Positions 51,254 through 59,506 of a stretch of DNA of 64,000 nucleotides are shown here, piece by piece; positions within the stretch are counted from its first letter, which is position 1, and each line of letters starts with the position of its first letter. The notes beneath the pieces are model-generated. The model saw only the letters and a program-made list of their open reading frames with translations. It was not told the DNA's origin and ran no database searches. The DNA is from Arthrobacter sp. fls2-241-R2A-200 (GTDB taxonomy: Bacteria; Actinomycetota; Actinomycetes; Actinomycetales; Micrococcaceae), in NCBI RefSeq assembly GCF_030209745.1, contig NZ_JARVRJ010000009.1, positions 372,001-436,000 on the forward strand, in the 5' to 3' direction. A program made the translations under genes and the position numbers.

Positions 51254-52078
51254 ATGGCTGGCTCTTCGGTCCCCCTTCCGTTCGTGGATGTCCGCGAACC
51301 CACCAGGCCCGCAGCCGACGCCGCGCCCGCCGTACTGATTCACGGGTGGGCGTCCGGCTCGGTCTACTGGGAACCGCTGGCCTCCACATTGCTCGACGCC
51401 GGTTGGCCAGTCTGGATTCTTGACCTTCCGGGCTACCCTCCCGGCGAGTTGTGGCCACCCGGCCGCGAATGGACGCTGGAATCCGCGGCTGCTTCTGTGG
51501 CCGCAGCCATCGCGACCCGGACCGAGGCGCCGGTACACCTCGTGGGCCACTCGATGGGAGGCAGCGTTTCCCTGACCTTGGCAGCGGACCGACCGGACCT
51601 GGTGGCCACGGTGACGCTGGTGGGCATGGTTCCGGCTCCGCCGAACGATGCCTTTAAGCGCCTCCTGCTCTCGCAAGTGGAGCAGGGGTTCCTCGACGCC
51701 GGGACCAAGGCCAAACTCATGGATTCCTGGTTCGGGCCCCTCCTGCCGGAGGATGCCAGGGAGTTGCTCAGCAGTGGCTTTGATGTGCCCTTCCCCGTAC
51801 TGTCCGCCAGCGCCACCGCGGCGATGACCGGCGTCGAACCTTCAGTGCCCGGGCGTGTTCACGCGCCCTTGCTGGTGATCGCGGGATCGGGTGACCGGGT
51901 GCGGTCCATGGACCAAATGGAGGCCTTTGTCCAGGCTAAACCGGGTGTCCAGGCTAAACCGGGGCGGCAGCTGACGGTGGTTCCCGAGGCTGGGCACAGC
52001 GTGCACTGGGAACGGCCCCGCGAATGCGCCGAGGCGTTAGGCGGGTTCTGGAGATCCAGCGGGCCTCCACCAGCGTAA
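51254..52078 (+). CDS. Alpha/beta hydrolase
   Basis: A 274-residue hydrolase. The oxyanion segment is VLIHGWASGSVYW, the nucleophile elbow is GHSMGG near residue 98, the acid is in IAGSGDRVRSMD, and the catalytic His is in VPEAGHSVHWERP. Before the His lies a duplicated hexapeptide VQAKPG encoded by an 18-bp tandem repeat. It is divergent from otnK, with 111 bases between starts, and its stop is next to the second FadR operator. A lactonase role in sugar acid use is possible but not shown. The transcript is probably leaderless. Confidence 0.85.
   Translation: MAGSSVPLPFVDVREPTRPAADAAPAVLIHGWASGSVYWEPLASTLLDAGWPVWILDLPGYPPGELWPPGREWTLESAAASVAAAIATRTEAPVHLVGHSMGGSVSLTLAADRPDLVATVTLVGMVPAPPNDAFKRLLLSQVEQGFLDAGTKAKLMDSWFGPLLPEDARELLSSGFDVPFPVLSASATAAMTGVEPSVPGRVHAPLLVIAGSGDRVRSMDQMEAFVQAKPGVQAKPGRQLTVVPEAGHSVHWERPRECAEALGGFWRSSGPPPA
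51929..51964 (+). repeat. 18-bp in-frame tandem duplication in the hydrolase gene
   Basis: GTCCAGGCTAAACCGGGT at 51929-51946 is repeated at 51947-51964 with one change in the last base. It doubles the peptide VQAKPG in a surface segment before the catalytic histidine. Confidence 0.8.
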
Positions 52079-52079
52079 G

Positions 52080-52090
52080 ATGTCTGACAT
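52080..52090. promoter_or_regulatory. FadR-type operator upstream of the FadR regulator gene
   Basis: ATGTC-T-GACAT preceded by GTAAG matches the site at 51184-51194. It overlaps neither the regulator's chosen start (52146) nor its likely ribosome site, and it fits autoregulation. Confidence 0.75.
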
Positions 52091-52145
52091 CCCTGCGGCC
52101 ATAGGAGGACTCGGGCGCGGGCTGGAGTTGAGGAAACGGGGACAC

Positions 52146-52865
52146 ATGGCACGCAAGTCGCTTGTCGGCGTAGTAGCTGATGAGCTACTGGACCGGATCA
52201 TCGCGGGCGAGTTTCCGCCCGGAAGTGTGGTCCCCGGCGAACTTGAGCTCAGTGCCAAGCATGAGGTGAGCCGTATGACCGTCCGGGAGGCCATGAAAAC
52301 CCTCGAAGCCCAGCGGATTCTGAGCGTAGAGCGGGGGCGCGGCACCTTCGTAACCCCGCTCAACCAGTGGGGCTCGCTCGAAGCCGTCCTGCGGGCTGCG
52401 TCCGAAGGAACCAACGACGCCGTCGCGGCCGTCCAGCTGATCGAGCTGCGCCGCATGCTTGAAACCGGCGCCTGTGAACTGGCCGCCGAACGCATCTCAG
52501 GCCAGGAGCTCAGTGACCTTCAAGGGCACCTGGAGAAGATGCGGGGGGCCCACGAAAGCAATGATCTCGACGCCTTCGTCAAAGCCGACCTCGCCTTCCA
52601 TGACGTCATACTGCACGCATCCGGGAACGTTTTCGTGGCCGTCCTGTTCGAACCCTTGCACCGCGTCCTGGAGGCCCGCCGGGCTGAGACGTCCGCCTTT
52701 GCCGAGATCCAGGAACACGCAATCAGCCATCATCGAAACATCGCCGCTGCGCTGGAATCGCGGAACTCCAACGAGGCCCGGCTCGCGATGGACGGGCACA
52801 TGCAGCAGACCTTGGATGACTTGAAGACGTATGTGCTGGACCCTGCTGCCACTCGGAGGGGCTAG
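52146..52865 (+). CDS. GntR/FadR family transcriptional regulator
   Basis: A 239-residue FadR-type protein. The winged helix is in residues 5-75 (PGELELSAKHEVSRMTVREAMKTLE around 35-60), and the C-terminal FCD effector domain (85-230) has the metal-binding residues in DLAFHDVI and HHRNIAAALE. The start at 52146 follows GGGGA; the ATG at 52080 lies inside the operator. Two matching operators flag the otnK-ltnD operon and its own gene as targets. The effector is probably a sugar acid or its phosphate. Confidence 0.88.
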   Translation: MARKSLVGVVADELLDRIIAGEFPPGSVVPGELELSAKHEVSRMTVREAMKTLEAQRILSVERGRGTFVTPLNQWGSLEAVLRAASEGTNDAVAAVQLIELRRMLETGACELAAERISGQELSDLQGHLEKMRGAHESNDLDAFVKADLAFHDVILHASGNVFVAVLFEPLHRVLEARRAETSAFAEIQEHAISHHRNIAAALESRNSNEARLAMDGHMQQTLDDLKTYVLDPAATRRG

Positions 52866-52915
52866 ACAGCTTAGCGTTCTTGACGGTATCGATAGCGAGC
52901 TAACGAGGCGGCAAA

Positions 52916-54064
52916 ATGCGAGCGATGGTGTACCGGGGCCCCTACAAGATTCGGGTCGAAGAAAAAGACATCCCACCCATAGAACATCCCAACGACGCCA
53001 TTGTGCGCGTGACCAGCGCGGCAATCTGCGGCTCCGATCTTCACCTGTACCACGGCATGATGCCAGACACGCGGGTGGGCATGACGTTTGGCCATGAGTT
53101 CGTTGGTGTGGTTCACGAGGTAGGGCCATCGGTGGAGAACCTGCAGGTGGGCGATCGCGTGATGGTGCCGTTCAACATTTTCTGCGGTTCCTGCTACTTC
53201 TGCGCACGAGGCCTGTATTCGAACTGCCATAACGTCAACCCGAACGCGACGGCGGTGGGTGGCATCTACGGTTACTCCCACACCTGCGGTGGTTACGACG
53301 GCGGCCAGGCGGAGTTCGTGCGGGTGCCGTTCGCCGACGTCGGGCCCGTGAAAATCCCCCACTGGATGGACGAGGAGGACGCGGTGATGCTCACCGATGC
53401 CCTCCCTACCGGGTACTTCGGGGCTCAGCTAGGCGACATCCACGAAGGTGACACGGTGGTGGTGTTCGGAGCCGGCCCTGTTGGCCTGTATGCGGCGAAA
53501 TCATCCTGGCTGATGGGCGCTGGGCGGGTGATCGTGATCGACCACCTCGAGTATCGGCTGGCCAAGGCCCGGGAGTTCGCGCACGCGGAAACGTACAACT
53601 TCGCGGAACACGACGACATAGTGGTGGAGATGAAGAAAGCCACGGACCACCTGGGCGCGGACGTAGTGATCGACGCCGTAGGGGCCGAAGCTGACGGAAA
53701 CCTCACCCAGCACATTACCGCGGCCAAGCTCAAGCTTCAGGGCGGCTCCCCCGTAGCCCTCAACTGGGCCATCGATTCGGTACGGAAGGGTGGAACTGTT
53801 TCCGTGATGGGCGCCTATGGCCCGATGTTCAGCGCCGTGAAGTTTGGCGACGCCATGAACAAAGGACTGACGCTAAGGATGAACCAGTGCCCGGTGAAAA
53901 GGCAGTGGCCCCGGTTGTTCGAACACATCCAGAACGGTTACCTGAAACCGAGCGACATCATCACCCACCGGATCCCGTTGGAGCACATCGCCGAGGGCTA
54001 CCACATCTTCTCCGCGAAGTTGGATAACTGCATCAAGCCGATCATCACACCGTCTGCGAGCTGA
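52916..54064 (+). CDS. Zinc-dependent alcohol dehydrogenase, formaldehyde-dehydrogenase-like
   Basis: A 382-residue medium-chain dehydrogenase. Catalytic zinc ligands are in CGSDLHLYHG and GHEFVGVV, structural zinc cysteines in CGSCYFCARGLYSNC (three of four spaced as usual), and the cofactor loop is VFGAGPVGLYAA near residue 186. The closest group I recognise is the glutathione-independent formaldehyde dehydrogenase-like branch. It starts after GAGG, 50 bases after the FadR gene. The hypothetical gene that follows is only 2 bases away, so the two form an operon. Confidence 0.87.
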   Translation: MRAMVYRGPYKIRVEEKDIPPIEHPNDAIVRVTSAAICGSDLHLYHGMMPDTRVGMTFGHEFVGVVHEVGPSVENLQVGDRVMVPFNIFCGSCYFCARGLYSNCHNVNPNATAVGGIYGYSHTCGGYDGGQAEFVRVPFADVGPVKIPHWMDEEDAVMLTDALPTGYFGAQLGDIHEGDTVVVFGAGPVGLYAAKSSWLMGAGRVIVIDHLEYRLAKAREFAHAETYNFAEHDDIVVEMKKATDHLGADVVIDAVGAEADGNLTQHITAAKLKLQGGSPVALNWAIDSVRKGGTVSVMGAYGPMFSAVKFGDAMNKGLTLRMNQCPVKRQWPRLFEHIQNGYLKPSDIITHRIPLEHIAEGYHIFSAKLDNCIKPIITPSAS

Positions 54065-54066
54065 CC

Positions 54067-54663
54067 ATGCAAGAGAACGGAAGCAACAAGATGCCCTACA
54101 CGGCAGAAAAGCCGCAGCCCAGGGAAACAGCGGAGGAGCTACGGGCAAGGATTCCCGGGTGGGGCGCAGACCTGGATCCCAAGGACAGGCCCTCGTTTCC
54201 CCGCGAGCAACCTGGCATCAAGACCGGCGCGCACTGGGACTTCCCGGAGCGCCAGGAGGAGAAATCGCCTCGGGAACGCTCCATTGAACACAGGTTCCTG
54301 ACGCCCGTTTTCGGAACTTCAGCCCCGCCGTCGGGCCTGTCCGGTGTCATGCGGAAGTATGCCTACAAATACAGCGAGGGCCGGGCAGCGCACTGGCTGA
54401 TCTTGTTGGCCGCTGACCGTGTCAACGCGTGGGAGAGCCATCTGCTGTCCTTGGGAACGCGGCATCCGGACAATCCCATTACGGAGACAGGGGTCCTCAG
54501 CGAATTCAAGAGCGGAGGCATGAGCTCACGGCGTGGACAGAAGCGGGCTGACACCAAGCATCAGTGGCTGGACCCGATCATTGTCGCCGGTCCGTGGCTG
54601 GCGGTAGGTGCCGGGGCGGTCCTGGCGGTGAAGGCGCTTGCATCCAGGAAGACCCCCCGTTAG
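54067..54663 (+). CDS. Hypothetical protein, partner of the alcohol dehydrogenase
   Basis: A 198-residue protein I do not recognise. The N-terminal 70 residues are charged and Pro-rich (PREQPGIKTGAHWDFPERQ). The middle has GVMRKYAYKYSEGRAAHWLILLAADRVNAWESHL, helical and partly hydrophobic. Near the C-terminus is a short hydrophobic segment (IIVAGPWLAVGAGAVLAV), so it may be membrane-attached. The gene follows the dehydrogenase by 2 bases and ends before a strong hairpin. Its tight link suggests a shared task. Confidence 0.62.
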   Translation: MQENGSNKMPYTAEKPQPRETAEELRARIPGWGADLDPKDRPSFPREQPGIKTGAHWDFPERQEEKSPRERSIEHRFLTPVFGTSAPPSGLSGVMRKYAYKYSEGRAAHWLILLAADRVNAWESHLLSLGTRHPDNPITETGVLSEFKSGGMSSRRGQKRADTKHQWLDPIIVAGPWLAVGAGAVLAVKALASRKTPR

Positions 54664-54678
54664 CCATCCAAACCTGTT

Positions 54679-54715
54679 AGCCCATCCAAGTAGCAGCAGC
54701 CTACTTGGATGGGCT
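54679..54715. terminator. Bidirectional hairpin between convergent genes
   Basis: Perfect 15-base arms (AGCCCATCCAAGTAG and its complement) flank the loop CAGCAGC. It separates the dehydrogenase operon from the leftward uspA-type gene. No T-run follows. Confidence 0.72.
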
Positions 54716-54732
54716 CTACGTGGTGGAGCAGG

Positions 54733-55164
54733 CTACGCGTCAACCTCGGTGTTGACGATGTACACGTTGCAGGGGGCGCCGTGAGCCACGCTGTTGGCGA
54801 TGCTGCCCAGTACCCGGCCCAGCCCCTTCATCCGCTTGTTGCCGACGACGATCACCGAAGCATCGGTGGCCTCGGCATAGCTGATCAGGGCATTGGCCGG
54901 ATTACCACGGGCGGCGGAGTACTTGACCTTGCCCTTGGGAACATCGAGCGCCTCGGATACCTGACGGGCCACGTATTCCGCGGAATCGGCCGAGGACACA
55001 ATGATGCGGTCGCTGCCACTGCCGAATTCCTCGATGCGGTCGTCGGAAAAGCCGCTGATCACGTGGAGCTCGGCTCCGGTGGCTGTGGCGAGCTTCGCCG
55101 CCGCCATTGCTGCACGTTTGGCCGTTTCGCTGTTGTCAACGCCGACGACGATAACTTCTGTCAT
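54733..55164 (-). CDS. Universal stress protein (UspA family)
   Basis: A 143-residue single-domain Usp. The ATP-binding pattern GxxG-9x-G(S/T) is seen in VVGNKRMKGLGRVLGSI near residue 113, and the N-terminal strand IVVGVDNSETAK has the first Asp. This makes it the ATP-binding type. It starts after AGGAG. It is divergent from the SDR gene and convergent with the dehydrogenase operon. A role in dormancy or stress is the family expectation. Confidence 0.9.
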   Translation of the reverse strand: MTEVIVVGVDNSETAKRAAMAAAKLATATGAELHVISGFSDDRIEEFGSGSDRIIVSSADSAEYVARQVSEALDVPKGKVKYSAARGNPANALISYAEATDASVIVVGNKRMKGLGRVLGSIANSVAHGAPCNVYIVNTEVDA

Positions 55165-55321
55165 GTGTTCTCCTGGGTCTCAGATTCACTGGGTGCTGCC
55201 CCACGAATCTACACGCCATCAGCGGCCCGGCACGGAAGCGATGCCGCAGGAGTGTTTACGACGACGCGCGGCCGGGTAGGGATAAATCATCGGAACGATC
55301 ACACGACCGAAAGGCAAGATC

Positions 55322-56128
55322 ATGGCAGAGCAAGCATTTGACCCGCGAACCGCCATAGTGACGGGATCGGATTCGGGCATCGGCCGGGCCACAGCTGTGG
55401 CGTTGGCGCAGGCTGGCATGGACGTTGGCGTCACCTGGCACTCTGATGAGCAGGGAGCGGAGGCGACGGCGGAAGAGATCCGCAGCCTGGGACGCAAGGC
55501 CGTGGTGAAGCAATTGGACACCACCAAGCCGTCCGAAACAGCGGCGACAGTGGACCAGCTCGCGGAGGAACTGGGCGGAGTGGACGTCTTCGTCAACAAC
55601 TCCGGAACCGGCGATGGCACAAAATTCCTTGACCTGGACTACGAAACGTGGATGACCACCCTCAACACCAACCTCAATGGCGCCTTCGTGGCAATGCAGG
55701 CTGCGGCCAAGCGGATGGTGCAGGCCGGCCGCGGTGGCCGCATCATCGCCGTGACGAGTGTCCACGAGTTCCAGCCTCGCGTAGGAGCCTCTGCCTACGA
55801 TGCCTCGAAACATGGCCTGGGCGGCTTGGTCAAGACCATGGCTCTGGAGCTCGCCGAGCACGGAATCACCGCCAATAATGTGGCCCCCGGCGAGATTGCC
55901 ACCCCGATGACGGGGCAGACGGACGAGGATCCCACCAAGGAAGAACGGCCAGGAGTTCCCTTGGGACGCCCCGGCCACGCAAACGAAATTGCCGCCGTCG
56001 TCGCCTTCCTTGCCTCGCCTGCGGCCAGCTATGTCAACGGCGCCTCGTGGCCCGTGGACGGCGGAATGCTGCAGATGGGACCGCAGGCGGGTTCACACAT
56101 CACCAGCCACGACTGGCGGGAAAGCTGA
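55322..56128 (+). CDS. Short-chain dehydrogenase/reductase
   Basis: A 268-residue SDR. The cofactor loop is TGSDSGIGRATAVAL near residue 14, NNSG replaces NNAG at residue 91, the Tyr and Lys are in AYDASKHGLGG near residue 158, and the C-terminus has YVNGASWPVDGGML, the usual glucose-1-dehydrogenase-like ending. TWHSDEQGAEA after the second strand suggests an NADP preference. It appears monocistronic. The substrate is unknown. Confidence 0.87.
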   Translation: MAEQAFDPRTAIVTGSDSGIGRATAVALAQAGMDVGVTWHSDEQGAEATAEEIRSLGRKAVVKQLDTTKPSETAATVDQLAEELGGVDVFVNNSGTGDGTKFLDLDYETWMTTLNTNLNGAFVAMQAAAKRMVQAGRGGRIIAVTSVHEFQPRVGASAYDASKHGLGGLVKTMALELAEHGITANNVAPGEIATPMTGQTDEDPTKEERPGVPLGRPGHANEIAAVVAFLASPAASYVNGASWPVDGGMLQMGPQAGSHITSHDWRES

Positions 56129-56243
56129 GCCGATGCAAGCTATGGCCGCACGGTGATCCGTGGGCTAGTCTGCATGGACGGCCGCCCCGGCCGGAATAAC
56201 AAGATCCAATGACGTAGAACCGCATTTAATGATGAGGAGCACC

Positions 56244-56453
56244 ATGGCTGGCCACACATATAGCGTTTCGGAAATCGTAGGAACCTCCACTGAGGGCGTG
56301 GACGATGCCGTGAGGAACGGCATCGAGACAGCCTCCCAGACCCTGCGGAACCTGGACTGGTTCGAAGTCAAGGAAATCCGCGGACACCTCGAAGACGGGA
56401 AAGTCGCCGACTGGCAGGTCACCATCAAGCTCGGATTCCGTCTGGAACGCTAA
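56244..56453 (+). CDS. Dodecin family flavin-binding protein
   Basis: A 69-residue dodecin. The family stores flavins in a hollow dodecamer. Typical sequence is present: YSVSEIVGTSTEGVDDAV, RNLDWFEVKEIRG with the stacking Trp, and DWQVTIKLGFRLE. GAGGAG before 56244 sets the start. It is followed by a palindromic element shared with the convergent regulator gene. Confidence 0.92.
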   Translation: MAGHTYSVSEIVGTSTEGVDDAVRNGIETASQTLRNLDWFEVKEIRGHLEDGKVADWQVTIKLGFRLER

Positions 56454-56463
56454 TCCCACCTCG

Positions 56464-56520
56464 CGAGATGACAGTTAATGCCGGTGTTTCAGACGAACAT
56501 CGGCATTAACTGTCATCCCG
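56464..56520. repeat. Palindromic intergenic element, copy 1
   Basis: Perfect 17-base arms (56467-56483 and 56501-56517, GATGACAGTTAATGCCG and complement) enclose a loop with further pairing (GTGTT/AACAT). The right arm holds the stop of the leftward regulator gene. It aligns with the element at 61411-61471, with paired changes in both arms. Confidence 0.85.
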
Positions 56521-57417
56521 GCGAGCGGGTTCGGGTGTGGGCAGCGGCGCTGTGTCTACTGAGTCGAGTGCCTCTGCTGCGTCTACCGCGCCAAAGCTGC
56601 TGAGCAGCATCAAAGCATCCGACGACGGCGAACCCGCCTTCGCTGAATACACCCGAAGCGCCTGGTCGGCGTCGTCCGGGAGACTGAGCGTCTCAAAGTT
56701 CAGTTCCATGTCCCCCACCAGGGGGTGGTGCAACCGAACGGTGCCCGCGGGCCGCGCCGCAACCCGATGGCCGGCCCACCACTGGCGGAAGTGCTCACTT
56801 TGCACGGCGAGTTCGCCGACCAGTTGGTTGGTTTGGGGGTCGTTCGGATGGCGGCCCACATCCATGCGAAGCGCTCCGACCGCATCGGCGGCCACAGTCT
56901 TCCAATCCCGGAACAGCTTTCCCGCTGCGGGGTCCAGGATGATCCAGCGCGTCAGGTTTCGCTCTGCGGCAGGCAATGCGGGGAAATCGGCGAACAAAAG
57001 GTACGCCAAGCGGTTCCCGGCCAAGATGTCCGAACGCCTTCCCAGCACCATGGCTGGAACGTCTCCGACGGCGTCGAGTAACTGCCGCAGGGCAGGGCGG
57101 ACTTTCTGTGCCGGTCCGGGATTTCCTGCAGAACTGGCACAGTGTTCCATCAGGTCCATCATGTGCGCGTGCTCCCTGGGATCCAGGCGCAAAGCGCGGG
57201 CGACGGAGTCGAGGACCGCCTTGGAGGGGTGGATATTCCTGCCCTGCTCCAGCCGTGTGTAGTAGTCGGTGCTCACACCCGAGAGGCGTGCCACCTCCTC
57301 CCGGCGCAGCCCGGGGACGCGGCGCGAACCGCTGGAATCCTGCGCTCCTGCGTCCTCCGGTGAGAGGCGCGCACGCATGGCTTTAAGGAATTTACCGAAC
57401 TCGGCGCTCTGACCCAT
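56506..57417 (-). CDS. XRE-type regulator with MmyB-like ligand-binding domain
   Basis: A 303-residue protein. The helix-turn-helix is in residues about 10-80 (GLRREEVARLSGVSTDYYTRLEQGRN), and the rest is the MmyB-like domain with VGRHPNDPQTNQLVGELA and LHHPLVGDMELNFETL. Members often repress a divergent oxidoreductase and bind fatty-acid-like ligands. It is divergent from the three aldo/keto reductases and is their likely regulator. The start at 57417 (MGQSAEFG) is preferred over 57456. The last codons lie in a palindromic element. Confidence 0.87.
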   Translation of the reverse strand: MGQSAEFGKFLKAMRARLSPEDAGAQDSSGSRRVPGLRREEVARLSGVSTDYYTRLEQGRNIHPSKAVLDSVARALRLDPREHAHMMDLMEHCASSAGNPGPAQKVRPALRQLLDAVGDVPAMVLGRRSDILAGNRLAYLLFADFPALPAAERNLTRWIILDPAAGKLFRDWKTVAADAVGALRMDVGRHPNDPQTNQLVGELAVQSEHFRQWWAGHRVAARPAGTVRLHHPLVGDMELNFETLSLPDDADQALRVYSAKAGSPSSDALMLLSSFGAVDAAEALDSVDTAPLPTPEPARRDDS

Positions 57418-57462
57418 TGTTCTATTCTGCGACGCGAATGTGTGAAAGGCCATCATCGTGGG

Positions 57463-57479
57463 TAGGTCTATGAAACCTA
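57463..57479. promoter_or_regulatory. Inverted repeat between the regulator and AKR genes
   Basis: TAGGT and ACCTA are separated by seven bases, 46 to 62 bases upstream of the regulator start. It is a candidate operator for the divergent regulator; the evidence is weak because the arms are short. Confidence 0.3.
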
Positions 57480-57644
57480 GGAAAAACAGGATCAGGCTGG
57501 GTTACTGACTGAGCTGCCAAAACTGCATAGGCTCATAGCAGAGCCTCCGAAACCGCTTTCTGGGCATGCCGGAAACATGCCCGAAAACCGTGCCAGCCAA
57601 CTGCGTCGGAGAGCCAGCCAATCACATCGTCGAAGGAGATCGTC

Positions 57645-58466
57645 ATGCCGGAGCTGACCTTGAACAATGGCGTCACTATCCCGCAACTGGGGTTCGGCGT
57701 CTTCCAAGTACCTGAGGAAGAAACCCAGAAGGTAGTGGAAGACGCGCTCGACGCCGGGTACCGCCACATCGACACCGCGGCCGCCTACCGGAATGAAGCA
57801 GGCGTGGGAGCCGCCATCGCCGCGTCGGGGATCCCCCGCGAAGAACTTTTCATCACCACAAAGCTGCGCAACGGCGAACAGGGCGAGGCCTATGACGCGT
57901 TCCAGCGCAGCCGCGAAGCTTTGGGCTTGGACGTCATCGACCTCTACTTGATCCACTGGCCGGTCCCCTCCCAAGGGCTGTACACACAGGCCTGGAAGGA
58001 AATGGAGAAGCTGTACCAGGACAAGCAGATCCGGGCGATAGGGGTCTCCAACTTCCTCCCCGAACACCTTGACACGCTCCTGCGTGAGACCGAGGTGGTT
58101 CCTGCGGTCAACCAAATCGAGCTCCACCCCACCTTCCAGCAGGCCGATCTGGCCAACAAGTGCCGTGGACTCAGCATTGCCGTGGAGGCTTACAGCCCTC
58201 TGGGACAGGGCCAGGACCTGAACGCCGAGCAAGTGGCATTGGTGGCAGAGACCCACGGCACCACACCGGCCCAGGTGATCTTGGCGTGGCACCTCGCGCA
58301 GGGAACCATTGTGATTCCCAAGTCCGCGGACTCCACCCGCATGCGCGAAAACTTTGGCGCCGCTGACCTGAGCCTCACCGAATCCGAACTTGCGGCAGTG
58401 ACCGCACTGGAGTCCGGTACCCGCATCGGCGCCGATCCCGCCGTCGCGGCTTTCACGCAGCTTTAG
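57645..58466 (+). CDS. Aldo/keto reductase (AKR5 type)
   Basis: A 273-residue NADPH-dependent reductase. It has the family opening LNNGVTIPQLGFGVFQ, catalytic Asp and Tyr in GYRHIDTAAAYRNE, Lys in FITTKLRN and His in LIHWPVP. The cofactor end is IVIPKSADSTRMRENF. It starts after AAGGAG and is the first of three aldo/keto reductase genes. 2,5-diketo-D-gluconate reductases belong to this branch, but the substrate is not certain. Confidence 0.9.
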   Translation: MPELTLNNGVTIPQLGFGVFQVPEEETQKVVEDALDAGYRHIDTAAAYRNEAGVGAAIAASGIPREELFITTKLRNGEQGEAYDAFQRSREALGLDVIDLYLIHWPVPSQGLYTQAWKEMEKLYQDKQIRAIGVSNFLPEHLDTLLRETEVVPAVNQIELHPTFQQADLANKCRGLSIAVEAYSPLGQGQDLNAEQVALVAETHGTTPAQVILAWHLAQGTIVIPKSADSTRMRENFGAADLSLTESELAAVTALESGTRIGADPAVAAFTQL

Positions 58467-58497
58467 ACCCCCGCTCGAAATCAAGGAGTCAAAGGAC

Positions 58498-59469
58498 ATG
58501 CAGTACACACATCTGGGCCGGTCCGGCCTCAAAGTATCAAGACTCTGCCTGGGCACCATGAACTTCGGCCCCCAGACCGAGGAAGCAACAGCACACTCCA
58601 TCATGGACTCTGCACAGGAGTCCGGCATCAACTTCTTCGACACCGCCAACGTCTACGGCGGCGTCGGGCACCGTGGTTGGACTGAGGAAATCATCGGCCG
58701 CTGGTTTGCCAAAGGCGGCGAGCGCCGCGAGCGGACCGTCCTGGCCACCAAGCTCTACGGCACCATGACGGGCAGGCCCAACGAGTCCAAGCTGTCCGCA
58801 CTGAACATTCGCCGGGCATTGGATGCAAGCCTGAAGCGGCTTCAGACGGACTACATCGATATTTACCAGTTCCACCACATCGACCGTGACACCCCGTGGG
58901 ATGAAATTTGGCAGGCGATCGAGGTAGCGGTCCAGCAGGGCAAGATCCTTTATTCCGGCAGCAGCAATTTTGCCGGTTGGCACATCGCCCAAGCCCAGGA
59001 AGCAGCGCGCAGGCGCAACTACACGGGCTTGGTCAGCGAACAGTCCATCTACAACCTTTTCAGGCGCGAACTGGAGCTGGAGGTCATTCCCGCGGCCCAG
59101 CAGTACGGTTTGGGCCTGATCCCCTGGTCCCCGTTGCAGGGCGGTCTGCTTGGGGGCGTGTTGAAGAAGGAAGAGCAAGGTGTGCGACGCACCGAAGGCC
59201 GGGCTTTGGAGACCCTCCGCAAGCACGAGGACCAGATCCGCCAATACGAGGATTTCGCGGACGAACTCGGTCAAAAGCCCGGAGACGTGGCCTTGGCTTG
59301 GCTCCTCCACCAACCAGCGGTTACCGCGCCGATTGTTGGACCCCGCACCCAGGAGCAGTTGGACTCGGCCATACGCGCGCTGGATGTCACGCTCGACGCC
59401 GACGCCCTGAAGCGCTTGGATGAGATATTCCCGGGCCACCGCACGGCCCCGGAGGACTACGCTTGGTGA
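58498..59469 (+). CDS. Aldo/keto reductase (potassium-channel beta/YghZ type)
   Basis: A 323-residue reductase of a different branch from its neighbours. It starts YTHLGRSGLKVSRLCLGTMNFG and has the tetrad in FFDTANVYGG, VLATKLYG and IYQFHHID. Cofactor residues are in VTAPIVGPRTQEQLDSA. It follows the first reductase by 31 bases with AAGGAG and probably shares the transcript. The substrate is unknown. Confidence 0.9.
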   Translation: MQYTHLGRSGLKVSRLCLGTMNFGPQTEEATAHSIMDSAQESGINFFDTANVYGGVGHRGWTEEIIGRWFAKGGERRERTVLATKLYGTMTGRPNESKLSALNIRRALDASLKRLQTDYIDIYQFHHIDRDTPWDEIWQAIEVAVQQGKILYSGSSNFAGWHIAQAQEAARRRNYTGLVSEQSIYNLFRRELELEVIPAAQQYGLGLIPWSPLQGGLLGGVLKKEEQGVRRTEGRALETLRKHEDQIRQYEDFADELGQKPGDVALAWLLHQPAVTAPIVGPRTQEQLDSAIRALDVTLDADALKRLDEIFPGHRTAPEDYAW

Positions 59470-59506
59470 GCACGGTCCGCCATATAGCCAAAGGAGATCA
59501 TGCCCC

